DNA of 64,000 bases from Numida meleagris (lineage: Eukaryota; Chordata; Aves; Galliformes; Numididae): contig NC_034424.1 of NCBI RefSeq assembly GCF_002078875.1, positions 4,913,546-4,977,545 of the forward strand, read 5' to 3'. The notes beneath the pieces were generated by a model. The model was not told the origin of the DNA, searched no databases, and was given only the letters and a program-made list of their open reading frames with translations. This document shows, one piece after another, positions 24,601 through 36,925 of this stretch. Position 1 is the first letter of the stretch; each line of letters starts with the position of its first letter. The position numbers were made by a program, and so were the translations under genes.

Positions 24601-27600
24601 TGTTTTCATTCCTTTCTGCTGAATCTCTGCCTGCAATATGCATCCAGTAGCTTACTGATTTGGGGGGTTCAGTGGAGATTGTGATAGCCTAGATTCCAGC
24701 CTATGCCTTTGTCTTCTGAATCTCTTGGTCTATAACATCACAAATAAGGTTGTTTTCTTGATATCTTTTAAGTGTGACTGAAGAGTCTGCATTAGAGAAT
24801 GCAGCAGGCAGCAAGGAAGAGTCGAGCACCCATGTCCAAGCTGATGGTGAGTTGCTGGGCACCATGATTTGTATTTTTAGGACGCTCCTTGCCTGAGCTG
24901 CGTTTAACATTCAGTATCTCTAGATCCTGTGAGTCTTCAGAAATGTCCTCCCCCACATAAAGGATGGGGAAAGGAGGAGAAAATGTAGGAACCAAATCCA
25001 AACATAGTCCCCTAAAAGCTGTTGCTGTTGCCTAGCAAATGCAAATAATGAGAAGAGTTTCCCCTTTAACAGGGCTTATTTGGAAGCAGGTTTGTAAGCT
25101 GGGCTTATGGCCAGCAGCACTGTGAGGAAAGCTCCCTGACTTCATTCACCTGCTGCTTTGTTTTTTTTGTTTTCTTTTTTGTTATTCACATTTTGATTTA
25201 AGGCAGCTGAAAAGACTCTCTGTCCCTAGGTACAAATAATGTAAAGCAGTACACGGCTGAAAGTCTCTCTAAAGAGAGGAAATTCTCTGAGGAACCAAAG
25301 GCTCCTGAGGTGAGTAGATGCTGTTCTGTGCAGGCTGGGGTGGTACAGAACATAAAACCTCCCACTCCATCCCAGAGATGCCCGTTGCCACTGGGAACCA
25401 GATGGCACCCACGTCTGGAGCTCTGTCTCCTGCTGTAAGCTGTTGTCCCTAGCAATAAGGCATAATATGTCTGCAATTATTGTGCGGTCTGCTCTGACTT
25501 GCTGCTTCTGTGCCTCTGCTGGCCTGTACCTCACCTGCTGCTGCCTGTTTGTGGGTGCTGGGGTCGGCTAAGGGTTCAGTACTCAGACGGAAGGTTGAAT
25601 TGAAAGAGCCATTGAAAAATATCTGTATTAAAGGGACATAGCTAAAAATACACCTTTTGTTGCTGACAAGTAGATGTAGAAAAATGGGGTTATGGTAGTA
25701 AACGTGCAGCTGCTATGAAACTTGCCATTACAGCAGACATGAGCAGATAGTGGGAGTCTATGCTTCTGAAAGGCATCTTGGAACAAGTGAGACAAGGGTG
25801 AAGCTAGCAACCTGAGAGCCCTTTACATGAAATACCTTGCCCATGTGCGAGATGTTAAACCAGATCTTTCGTTGTTTAAATCTGCAAAAACAGACAAAGA
25901 TTAACCCACAGTATGAATCAGACTCAAGTCTTCCATTGCTGGAGACATCTGTGGCTTGGTGATGTGATTACATGTATCATTCTGCCCTTGTATGAGTTTC
26001 TTCCTCTGTCAGATGTGATTCTGAGCTTCCTTTTGTTCTGCAGGGAAGCGTGAGCTGATAGTGTCCCTTACCAAGGTACCAAACAATGTTTATCTTCAGT
26101 AAGTGGATCGTATGCTGTACCAAGGCTGAGGAAACAACCATTTGTACTAATAGGCCTGGTAATCCACAGGGATTTCTGATCTAGCAGTGCTGGGAGAAGA
26201 AGTGTATTGCAAGAGTCTTAGCAGTCTCCTGTGGATTCAAGCTTAAGTGCACTTTCTTAAGGGGTAGAGAGCTTAGGGCACATCTAAAATGTGAGTCTGC
26301 TACTGAGAGATCTGACCTAGTCTTGACTCCTTCTTTTGGCAGGTGTTGAGCTCTGGAGGTTCACTGAAAGTGACTATCCAGCAGAGCAGCGAGAGCAGAG
26401 CTATCAGTACAACAGCTCTGAAACCAGGGCACTGGACCTGCGAGATGGGCACAGCTGATCCCAGCCCTGAATCAGTCCTTAAATTCTACTGTTATATCTG
26501 CAAGACCAACTGCTGCAGTCAGCAGGTATCAATCCACAGGTCTGACTGGGATGGATGGTCAAGAGAAGTGCATTGGTTGGCCAGCTGCCATGGGGAGGTG
26601 CATCAGGAGACTTGTTAGCCAGAGAAGCATTAAAAAATGATGACAAGCATGCAGATAAAGCAAACCTCTTCTGAGGAGCTGGCAAGCAACCTGCTAGAGA
26701 ACAAGTGTGGGTGGATCCACAGGCAGCCACAGTCTTAAGCTTTTATACCATTTCATTGTTATGCAGCATTTAAGAGAATAGAAAGCGTAGCTCATGCCTA
26801 TTATTTTCTGTATTTTAATGTATTTAAATGGATCTTTCTCTTAACCTTTTCTTAGAATTTCCAAACCCACATGGCTGGAATTCAGCACCAGCAGCGACTT
26901 GGGGAGATTCAGCACATGAGCAATGTTTGTTTTGTTTCACTACTGCCTATGGTGAAGGAGCAGAAGTTGCTGGCAGAGAAAGATGGGTGAGTGTTGGCCT
27001 GAGCTAGCAAACACAATCTCAGCAAGGATCTGCATGAGTTCCAAAATTCCTCAGTGCACCAAGGTGCCCCTGTGTTCCAGGATAGCGTACAAAATCCCTC
27101 TTGTTTTTGAGGCCTTAACCTGCTTCTGGCATCTTCCTTCCTGATAAAGGATTGTTAACTTTGACCTGGTACGTAGTTCTTAATACAGTAGATCAGATTG
27201 GAGAGTTTTTTTAATTGGTGCCTTTCTGTCGGCATGGGCTATATTCCCTATGTGAGGTGCTGGGGAATGGAAAAGATGAATCTAAGCCTGAAAAGTTAGT
27301 GATACTGAGGAAAACAATGCTGAAACAAATTGCACATTGCAGTATTCCATGGAGAATATAAGTTATGACTTACTGATGTTTCTGCTGTCACTTCAGGGAG
27401 ACCCCGCAGCGGTGGTGTAACACTTGTCAGATACACTTCACAGGAGATCTGATCAAACATCGCAGGACCCAAGAACACAAGGTAATAACCATAGCATGGA
27501 TTTCTTCTTTGCACTGACCTTTTGTGGGGATTGAGTTTGTGTCTAGCATCTCCTACTCCCCAGGCAGCAAAAGAGAGGTGATTGGAGAGATGCACAAAGT

Positions 27601-30600
27601 TCTGCTGGTAACGCTCTCACTGAGGGCACTGCCATGCTGTCTGCTGCTGGTGATCCCTGGTATAGGGTTGAACCTCCAGCTGTCATGCTATGTCAGTATG
27701 GCCTGAAGCACCTCTGGACTTCCTAAATAAATGTGGTCTGCTATACTTACATAACCAGTGGAATGGAGGAACTGGTGGGCAGCCTCTAAGTTTTGAGCTG
27801 AAGTTTAGGCAGGCCACTGCATTTATTGTGTGTGTATTTGGTTCCTAGGGAAAAATTGCTAGGAAACCTTTTACCAAACACATTTGTTTTGCCATGAGCA
27901 TTTTCCATGGTTTTGACAGATAGGAACTAGTGAGCCCTTTCTCCTGAAAATAAGACTCTTTTTTTGTGGTCTCCTTGTTTTAGACACGGGGCTGTAACTG
28001 TTTTGCCCAAGATTAAGCTATATTTCCTCAGAGTGGTGTCTCTTGTGACTGACTGGATCTTCTCTTCTCGCTTTCTTTAGCTGGCCAAACGCTCACTTCG
28101 TCCTTTCTGCACTGTCTGCAGCCGCCACTTCAAGACCCCTCGCAAGTTTGTGGAGCATATGAAGTCCCCTGAGCATAAACAGAAAGCCAAAGAGGTAATA
28201 CTGCCTGAGTAGAGAGCTGCCCAGCACTGGAGGCAGCTGCACTGGAGGCAGCTACACTGCAGATCAAGTCAGCTTTCAGCTTCCCCAACTATTGCAGGGA
28301 TGAAGGGAAGTTATTCAAACCCTGCTTTTAAAGAAATGGAGTGAAAAAGGGACAGGAGGTAGATGTGTCAGCAAGCAAGATAGCTTTGTGCCTCTCTTGC
28401 AGTCCCATCTATTCATCAAATGCAGTCTGTTCAGAGCCTGGGGTCTTCTGTGCTTAGATGGAGAGTGCAGAGTTGATCTGGTCTTTTCTGTATCTGACAG
28501 GTGAGACTGGGAGAGAAGGAATTGGGCAGCCCGGAAGATTCAGAGGAGTTGATCACAGTGGATGCTGTTGGCTGTTTCGAAGATGATGAGGAGGAGGAAG
28601 AGGAGGAGGAAGAAGAGGAGGGAGCTGGTGAGGGGGAAGACCTTGATGTAGTGCTGGTAGAGAATGAGGATTCTGCTGCCAAGCAGGTATGCCGTGCAAA
28701 TGGAGGGCTGATATATCTGAGAATCTGCTGTGGGCTTATGTGACTTGGTTGTTCTTGTCTGCTTGAGCTCAGGGTTTAGAGTCCAGTGAACCTTGAACCC
28801 TGCAGCAGGAGGGTGAGGGCCCTGGAGTTCTTCTAGGGCACAGGACAGTGCAAAAGAGAATCAGACACTACGTGTGGATGCAGAAGGGTATTTCTATTGT
28901 GCTGTACAGCTCCTGCTGGTATCTTCAAACATTACCTTGTTGTTGAGCATAAGCAATGTTTTTTTCAAGGAAACAAATTTCTATCAAAGACGTTGACATA
29001 GTCTCCTTGAATAGCCCAGCAGCAGCTCAGTCTCATAGCAAACATATGTGTGGAGGTTTATCTTGATAAATACAATTTTCCCAGTAAAGAGCTGTTACCA
29101 AGAGGAGGTACAAGGCTAAGCTACTTCAGGCTCAGAATGCAAGGGATGCTTTTAACCCTTGCCATGAAGTGGCCTCTGACACTGGGTATCTGGCCCTAGC
29201 CAGATGTTATGCAATTCCATCTCTGGTATATGAAGCCTCTGTTTTGCTTCAAAGTTTACCAGAAAAATGGAAGGGAATTGATGTAGATATGCTAGGCACT
29301 AATGCTCTTTTGGTTTCCAGACTGGGCTGAAGGAAGTGTCTTTGGAGGATTACAAAGGAAGTGAGAAGTATTGTCCAGATACAGCCTATGGTAAGCAAAC
29401 ACAGAAGCGCTAAGGCCTGCAGAGGCTTCTCCAGCTGCGTGCTGTAACCACAAGAGAGGATGGTCTCTATCTGCTGCTGTAACAAATTCTTTGGCCATAT
29501 TGCTTCAGCATCTGCATCAGACTGTTGCAGGTCACTGCTGTGTGGAGAAAGGGCCAAGTTCCTCTCTCATCCAATGTAAAGGATGTGATGGATGTTTGTC
29601 AGCTGCCATTCCCTTTGAGGAAGAAATGGTGAGAGCCAGATATCTTACCAAGGCAGGAAACGGAGCAAATAGGATAGGAGTACTGAATAAACAAGGTAGA
29701 AAATGAGGGATGCTCTGGAAAAATGGAGCCTAAAAGCATACCGATGAGAACACTTGCCAGTAGAAATGCAGTTTATATGGAGATACTGAACAGTACTGAC
29801 GGTATCGAGCTCTCTGCCAGAGCCCAAACTGTGCATGTTTCCTCTGCTTCAGAACCCCCACGTTCTACTTAGTGGTTATTCAGATATATTCCTGGACTGG
29901 TGGGCCGTGCTGCCTTCAGATGGCTCCCTCTTGTCCCCACCTTGTAAGTGATTTTGACTTCAAACCTCTAACGGCCACTTGTATTGTGCAGAGGGCAGCT
30001 CTGCAGAAGCTGTCTTGTGCCCAAGGAGAGCGCTGTTTACACCAATCTTCCATATCGCTGTAACCTTCCACTATCGTGTGGCAGATGGAATAATGATTCA
30101 TGCTGTGAATGTTCTCTGCGTGTTCCTCTTGCACGCCTGCTGTCTTCTGCTTGGTTTGATCCCATTACATTAGATCACATGTTCTCTGTAGTTTTCCATT
30201 GTATTCCTTTCTTTTTTTTCCCCTTAATGCTATGTGTAGTTTCTTTGCTCTGGCAGCCAGATTTCTCTCTGAATATCAAGCACACAGCCATCCCATGGTA
30301 AGACAAGATATTCAGCAAGTCGTCTTGCAAACCCCTGATTAACAGAAGCAAAGCTTTCCAACTTCCTCTCTTCTTTCCTCCTCCCCTTGCTTAATTTCCC
30401 TTCTAACATACTTTCATTATTTTGAGTTCCATTCAATGTGATCTGTGATTTCCCTTCCCCTCCCGTTTCACAGGCCTGGATTTTCTGGTCCCCGTCGCAG
30501 GTTACCTCTGCAGGCTGTGTCACAAATTCTACCATAGCGACTCTGCTGCCCGGCTCGCACACTGCAAGTCCCTGATGCATTTTGAGAACTTTCAGGTTAG

Positions 30601-33600
30601 ACCCTTTGGCGATTGCATGGCCTGGCATTTGTTACTACCCCTGTGCGTGTCTCTTCAGTGAATCCGCCACGTTAGTTGTCTTGTCTTCAGTTCATTTCCA
30701 TCACCCTTGGTGTCTGTTGTGTCACAGCTTTCTCCTGATGTGCTCCGTGCTTGTCTCCCATCACCCCTTTAGATCTTAAACCAGTCCAGTCCTGCTTCCC
30801 AGCTACTGCTACTGTCATCTTGTTGCCCGTTTCTGGTTGGAAGTCTTCCTCAGAGTGTCTGATCTGTTTGCTGAACCTGTGGAGTCTGTTGTTCAGTCCA
30901 AGCCTCTTCTTTGTTAGATAGATTACAGGTGGGTCAAAATGGGGAAAGAGCAAGACAGAAAGAGGCTATTCTTTTTAAAGAAAGCTGGTGCATATGCATC
31001 TTTCCATGCAGTACTACAGTGACTGCAGGAACAGCTCCTTTAGCCAAAATTGCAGGTGTGATTCATCCATGAAGTAGCCTGGTAAAATCGGATATTCACC
31101 GTAGAGATCTGGAAATGTAACAGCACAGTGCTCTGAGATATGGAAACTATGAGCTGAAAGAGTCCGTTTGGTCCCCAGGGTCAGCCTGCAACATGAAGTC
31201 AGTCATTCTGTCTGCAATGCTTTCCTAGAAACTCCTTAGCACAAAGCTCTGCTAGCTGATGCTGTTCTTTTGCTTTACTGGTTTCACCTGCAGAAGCAGC
31301 ATTGCCCCTTGCTGCTTCATATCTAGAAGCTTTCCCTGCTGGGCTGGCTCGGAACCTGCCTCCATCGTTCCGTCCTTGTTGATTTACTAGGGGTGAGGGG
31401 CCTGGATTATTACCTTGTGGTGGCTGTGCAGGGCTTGCACAGGCTCTGCCCTCTCCTTTGCTTACCCCTGCCCACATAGGAGAGCAGTACTCCCTGACTC
31501 TGCAAAGGGGAGGCTCCCACGCTGACTGCATCCTCTGCCAGCACACACAACCTGTTTCCTGACCGTAGGTGTATCCAGCTATTGTTGCATCTTAGTGATT
31601 TTCTGCTAGTCTTTCAGACAGGTTAACTGTTCCCAATCAACCACTGTGTCCTTCAGCAAGGGCTGGGGTTGCTGCAGAAGCCAGCACTTGGAGCTGTGGA
31701 TTTGGAATGGCAAATAGCAGGAGCAGACCGCAGCTGTTCTTGGAGGGTTGCTCATCCTCTCCCGCAGCTAGTCATTTCTGGAATGAAGGAATTGGCCTTG
31801 CAGCTTTCCTGCCTTATTTTAGATCAGCATGAAGGGAGACTGCAGCAGGAGTGCGTATGCCTTCTTTCTGCCCCATTTAAAAGCTGAAATCAGATACTCT
31901 TCAAGTGGACACCGGAGTGACTTAGAGGGATTATTTGTGGCAAAAGTCCAACCTTAAATATCTGCAGGCTAACAGTTATTCTGCCTGGCTGTGTCACAAT
32001 CTGAGTGAAATCATTTCCAATTTCAGAGTATTCTCATCAGAGTAGGCTCACAGAGGATTTCAAAGCAGAGATCTGTCTGCTGGTGAGGCACTTCACAGCT
32101 TCACTCTGAAAACAAATTGGCACACTAGTGCCTGCTTAAATTTGGGCACAATGTTATTACTTGGCTGACTTCGCTCCAGTGCACTGCAATATTACACATA
32201 TCCCACTATTTGAGAACGGGGAAAGAACAAGCCTGTGATGATTTACTGAAGTCAAATGTAAGGCTGTTAGTCTGGTGTGCTCTAATTCCACGCTGCAGAC
32301 TGCAGTAGCACTGGTTAGACAGTGGTGAAAGCTGGTGTGCTCAAGATAATTCTGTTGAATTGTGAGGTCTAATGCTAGTGCCTGTCCAAGGGAGCTTTTG
32401 GCAGAAGGATGAAAGGGAGTTGATGGTAAAGGGAAGTGCTGTGGAAAGGAGCTTTGTTTCATTCCCTTACTTCGTACTGCGTCTGGGACTTCAAAGAGCA
32501 GATCCCCGCTGCATGCTAGCTGCACAGCATCACTGTTTTTCTGAAATCTAGTCTTGAAAATGGCTAGCAGCCATTTTAGTCTCCTTACAGACCTCTACTG
32601 GTTTGTCATGGTAGCTAGTATAAACAAGTCATTTTATTGAAAATATGCTAACATTTATCCTGTAGATAACCTCAGTACCGTGTAAGATGAGGATACTCGT
32701 GATCTCTTAGTATTCCTGTCAGCAGCTTTGCACAGATTATATCAGCAGAATGAAAAATCTTAAGCTTTCGACGTAAGTCTTGCTGTGGCTGTTAAACCAT
32801 TAAACCACTCCTCCCTACATAAGGGCAGGGCATTGCCTCGTGTATCCAGGCTACATGTCCAGTGTTAGGTCCTGGCAGCAGCTGGAGCAAGAGCTGTCAC
32901 TTGCACTGTTGTATCTGCAGAGTCCTGAATCTGACTGAGATCAACAGTTACCAGGCATGATTTTTGTCTCAGGAGCCACAGGTGTGCCATGCACTCACTC
33001 AGCACTAAGTAATTACATTTTTAATATCACCACTTTTTCTCACAGGAGCTGACCTTTCTCTGCTTGAAAGCCTCTGCAGCCAGGCCAGGAGATGGGCTCA
33101 GACAGGTTGTGCCGTTGCAGATTCTAGCTGTCACTCACCGTTGTTTTTGTACAGGTTTTCCTGGACCAGCTGCTGCTCACTGCACTGACAGTATCCGGCT
33201 GGGCTTGTCTCTCACAGTGCTTTGTTTGTGTTTGCAGAGATACAAGGTAGCAAGGCATCGTGCCCCAGCTGCCTATCCGGAGGCTCCTTTGCATTCCCAG
33301 GGCTCCAGCTCCCAATTGCTGGATGATCAGAAACAGCCTCCTGCTACAACAGGAGATACCAGCAAGAAGATGAATGCCAATCACGGGATAGACAAGGAGG
33401 GTACAGAGCTGTCAGCACTGCAAGAACAAGCTTCGAGGTCTCCAGAGGGTAAGGGCAAGCTGGCCGCCTCTGTAGCAGAGGGCAGAAGCCTAGCCAGCAT
33501 GACTGACGTGTGTGGAATCACGGTTGTAGAAGAAGAAAACCTACAGGAGAGCAAATCCACTGCCACTAGTGCCGATTGCCCGCTCCCCGAAGAGAGCAGC

Positions 33601-33837
33601 GCCGCAGGGGAGTTGTTGGGACATGCTGTGTATGAGGAGGAAGAAGCCAATGCAGCCAGGCAAGGGGAAGGCACGTACTACTGCCAGGATGCAGGGAGCG
33701 GAGGGGGGTCAGGACAGAAAGAGGCAGCAAACGTAGGCCAGGAGGCAGCAGCAGAGCCCTCCTCCCTAGCCAAAGGTGAGGCAGCCAGTCTTACCTCTGC
33801 TGGGTGCAGACGCTCTTCTAGGCGCAAACCCAGATAG
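15260..33837 (+). CDS. CIZ1: CDKN1A-interacting zinc finger protein 1 (15 coding exons)
   Basis: CIZ1 is a nuclear-matrix protein that promotes initiation of DNA replication with cyclin/CDK2, binds p21, and in mammals anchors Xist RNA. Coding exons: 15260-15357, 17367-17491, 19953-20119, 20848-20983, 21873-21933, 24773-24846, 25230-25309, 26343-26525, 26856-26986, 27397-27481, 28081-28194, 28501-28686, 29321-29390, 30474-30595, 33238-33837. All have GT/AG ends and compatible phases, giving 743 aa. The N-terminus is Gln/His-rich (MFNQQQFQQQLLQLQHLFQQ). Residues 131-247 are short and poorly conserved. Three C2H2 fingers follow (C297/C300/H313/H319; C359/C362/H373/H379; C390/C393/H406/H412), then an acidic run encoded at 28580-28620. 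A matrin-type finger comes next (C516/C519/H533/H539), then a 199-residue C-terminal exon ending RRSSRRKPR. Landmarks shared with human CIZ1 include FFPQATR-SLLGPPPVGV, GSLKVTI and RPFCTVC. Human Gln-rich repeats are missing. Gene identity is sure; small extra exons may be missed. Confidence 0.93.
15358..26342 (+). other. CIZ1: CIZ1 5' introns, no other gene seen
   Basis: The long introns 15358-17366, 17492-19952, 20120-20847, 20984-21872, 21934-24772, 24847-25229 and 25310-26342 contain no recognisable RNA gene or element. They do hold C-, T- and A-runs (a C-run near 15935, a T-run near 16410, a T-run near 17095, a T-run near 20550). I looked in 17492-19952 for a counterpart of the human exon encoding DQFAMPP and did not find one. 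I saw no CR1 copy in these introns. Confidence 0.5.
30596..33237 (+). other. CIZ1: Last CIZ1 intron with a possible alternative acceptor
   Basis: No other gene is seen in this 2.6 kb intron. Its last 192 bases, from 33046, are open and in frame with the final exon. They are preceded by a strong acceptor (cactttttctcacag ending at 33045). Use of that site would insert 64 residues with no frame change. The acceptor at 33237 is the one matching the human FQ-(K/R)YK junction and is taken as canonical. Confidence 0.5.
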
Positions 33838-33948
33838 AGTGGCCTTAAAGGGAGAGCCCTTTACACACGATATTTGCTGGAAATGTTTATTTTCGGAGTC
33901 TTTTAATAGAGCAAAAACCTTCAACTTTACTGCTGTTTTTATTTTAAG

Positions 33949-33954
33949 AATAAA
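33949..33954 (+). terminator. CIZ1: CIZ1 polyadenylation signal AATAAA
   Basis: AATAAA lies 112 bases after the CIZ1 stop codon and is the first consensus signal downstream. Cleavage would be expected near 33970. The bases just before it (33938-33943) read TTTATT, which is the same hexamer on the minus strand, so the site could serve both converging genes. Confidence 0.75.
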
Positions 33955-33974
33955 ATAAGCCTGGCTTTAGCGTG

Positions 33975-34390
33975 TCTAATATGGGATGGTGTTGATTATT
34001 ACTTGTATAGTTTGGCTACTGCAATTATGTGGAAAGACTGCTTTGATTGTTGAACTTGAAAGAAGAATGTAATGTGATTATTTTTCTTTTTCATAGGGGA
34101 TATGGTTCATGAAGTAGATGGATGCAGACTTTTTTTCCCATTTTCTTCCACTAAGAATACTTCGTAGTTCCTCTCTGCTTCCTTCCCAGGCAGAGAAGTG
34201 TATTTCTTGGGAGATTGTGCCCAATTCTGCTCTTCAGAATGGTTTTCTTTCAAAGATGCACACTCTTGGACCAGTACTGCGTCCTAAGCTAGGCAAGAAT
34301 GTGCATCTTGGTCATTTGTTAATACTATAAGGCTTAATACAGTCTGTTCTCATAGTGGAGACTCTCAGGAACAAATTTTGTTTCAACCGA
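33975..34390. other. Gap between converging CIZ1 and BBLN 3' ends
   Basis: About 400 bases of A/T-rich sequence without a recognisable gene. If BBLN transcripts run past 34392 to the minus-strand AATAAA at 33938-33943, this interval would be BBLN 3' UTR. Otherwise it is intergenic. Confidence 0.5.
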
Positions 34391-34391
34391 T

Positions 34392-34397
34392 TTTAAT
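34392..34397 (-). terminator. BBLN: Probable BBLN polyadenylation signal ATTAAA
   Basis: Read on the minus strand this is ATTAAA, about 905 bases beyond the BBLN stop codon. That gives a 3' UTR of roughly 0.9 kb. It overlaps a plus-strand AATAAA at 34395-34400 that has no evident upstream plus-strand exon. The choice over the more distal 33938-33943 signal is an inference. Confidence 0.45.
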
Positions 34398-35301
34398 AAA
34401 ACAGATTTCTTATAACTTCTTCAACTTTCAAAAAAACTCCTTTAACTCTACAGAAGTAGAATAGTTCAAACTTGCTTCACAGCGGTGGCTCCAGGCCATC
34501 CAACAAGTTAACAAAAGTTTCAAACCAGAATGCTCATGATTACTCACGTTTAAATATACAGCGAGGGCTCTGCTCTCATCCTGGGGCAGGCAGAGCACTG
34601 TCTCTTTGCACCATATAGTCAACAATACAGCAGGGGCAAACCACGCTGCTCTGCCTCTCTAAGCCTGAGTCCTTAGTGGCAGCTCGAGGAGTTAGGCAGC
34701 TTCCGATTCTAAGTCCAAAACATCACCTGGGTAGCTCATCTTATCTGCTTGGAAGGGAACAGGAAAGTCCAGTGATTTGGGGCTACCTGTCAGTACTTAC
34801 AGTGAATGTGAATAACGGGGAAGCTCTAGTTTGGAGGCAGGAGACGATCTAGGGACCCTCTCTCCAAGTCTGTGACCAGAGCTGCCACTATGAGGAAGCT
34901 GGAGTCAGGACAACCCCTGCCTCCTGTGCTTTGTGAGGGAACGGGGTAGAGCTATAGCATTCCCCAGCGCGATCAGCAGTGCAAAACACCGTGATCATTT
35001 TTCCTCTTTGTGAAGAGCACTTCTTTGCAAACAACCTGCATGGCCTCAGGCTTTCTACAACCAGCTTCAACCACGTTTCAGTGCCAGGCTTGTGTTAATG
35101 CTGGAAGCAAAAAGAGCCAAGTCTCCCATAACCACCTACGTGCACCTATCACACAGCTAAGGCAAACAGAACATGGAGGTGAATGGTTGGGCACTACTGC
35201 AGGAAGGATTATGTAATGGGCAGGAGGTAACTAACTCTTCAATTTTCGATAAACCAGTGACAGTAAATGTCCCCTTAGCACTCAAGTCTGTGGCCAGTGC
35301 A

Positions 35302-36925
35302 CTAGACAGGAGGCTGTGGTCCCTGCACGTCAGCTCCCATGCCGTGCTGCTCGCTCTGCTGCTGGAACTCCAGGCGGGTCTGGCGGTTCGACTCCAGCAG
35401 TTCCTTCAGGCAGGCATGGAGATGATCGTTCTTCTCCTCCAGGTGATCCAAGCAGGAGCTGATCTGGTCCAGCATGGAGTTTATTGCTGCATATTCTAAA
35501 AGCAAGAGAAATAAGAGGTCGTTCAATGTAAGTACATTGTCACTGCAGTCAGTGAAGGCAGTGGATGCTCTTGCAAAACATGCCTGCAGCATTCTGGCTG
35601 TCTCTTACCTGCCGCTGGGTGGGTACAGTGCAATGGATTGCTGCACGTATTGAATTCACTCGTCAAATGAGACCAATGGGAAGCTGGAGAACTGGTAACA
35701 AGATCTCAGCCAAGCTACCTGTGGGCAGTGCAGACTCATATGGGGCAGTCTGACAGCCTTTGATCTCGTGCCTAAAGAGCTGACTACAGGCTGATTACCA
35801 GTATGTAGTGATTCATGCTGCAACAGGACCAAATCCCAAGGACAAGTTAGCAGTTAGAGCTGCCTTAGGCATCAACTTTCCTGATGAGGATGCAGGCATT
35901 CTGGCAGCGTGTCCAAGCATTTACATTCTGTGAATTACATGTCTAAGGCTCCCAGGCTGGGATGCAACTCACAAGGGCCCGGCTGGGTTCAGGCTGCCAA
36001 TGCAGCACAGCCATCGCTGTGCCCAAAGGTGCTGCAAGTGGCACCATCCTTTCCAAGGGAGGCGTGAAGCACCGAGTCCAACCACAGTGTTTTTGTGCAC
36101 CGTTAAGGCTTTGGGGAATGTGAGTTAAAACCAAACTAATTCCAGATAATCCTGATAGCTGGTTTCCTAGTTCATGTCTTATTTAAAGAATCTCTTTCAA
36201 GTGTTAGCTTCAGTACAATGGCGTTTCAAAGTGATGTGGGTCAGCACTGTTAATCAAATGAAGACAGCTGTGCAACTGCAATGAAAGGTGTTTGATTGCT
36301 CTGAGCAATATTCACACAATTTTTAGAATACTAAAAAGCCTTGTCTGGAAAACCAGACAAGGTAAACCTTTGCTAACACATTAGTTAGGAACTGGAAATC
36401 TAGCACCAGCTGAAACCCCATGGTGTACTGGAGCCCCAGGCTGAGCAGAGCCGCGTTCCTTCCCGATGCGCACGGGCTGGCAGAGGCACGGACCCCAGGG
36501 GCTGAGCCCGGTGGGGACGGCGGGCAGGGGCTGGGAGGCAGCGCTGCACGGGGGCAGTGCGCCCCTCACCGACTGCTGCGGGACAGCCTGCGGCAGAACA
36601 GGAACCAGCTTCACGGAGACCCGCAGCACAGATCACCGCGGGGTGACACCGAGCAGTGACCGCAGCCTGCAGGTTCCGCTGTACGAGGACAGGTTGAGCC
36701 CAACCCGGATGAGCTGCTCAAGGCCCGTTTCCCCCGGGCCTCCCATAACAGCCCTGCCCCGCTCGGGGAACCGCAGCGGACCCGTCCGTACGGGGGTTCC
36801 GGTGCGCACGGAGGGCCGCGCCGCCTGCACGCACCTTCCTCCCCGAAGCTGTCCCCGTCCTCGTCGCCGCCGTCCCGCCCGGCGGGGCCCAGCGTCACGT
36901 GCGGTTCCCCGTTAGGCCCCGACAT
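35302..36925 (-). CDS. BBLN: Bublin coiled-coil protein (C9orf16 homologue)
   Basis: BBLN is a small coiled-coil protein; its C. elegans homologue acts on intermediate filaments to keep the intestinal lumen shape. Two coding exons: 36925 down to 36835 (30 codons plus one base), then 35495 down to 35302, giving 94 aa (human 83). Exon 1 starts MSGPNGE and is acidic and Gly-rich, ending DEDGDSFGEE. Exon 2 holds the conserved block EYAAINSMLDQISSCLDHLE, continuing through EEKNDHLHACLKELLESNRQ to TRLEFQQQ, a leucine-heptad helix. The tail after LEFQQQ differs from human. The donor (GAAG/GTGC) and acceptor (tttag/AATATG) agree in phase 1. The ATG at 36923-36925 matches the human MSGPNG start. It is head to head with PTGES2 and tail to tail with CIZ1. 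Identification is firm. Confidence 0.93.
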
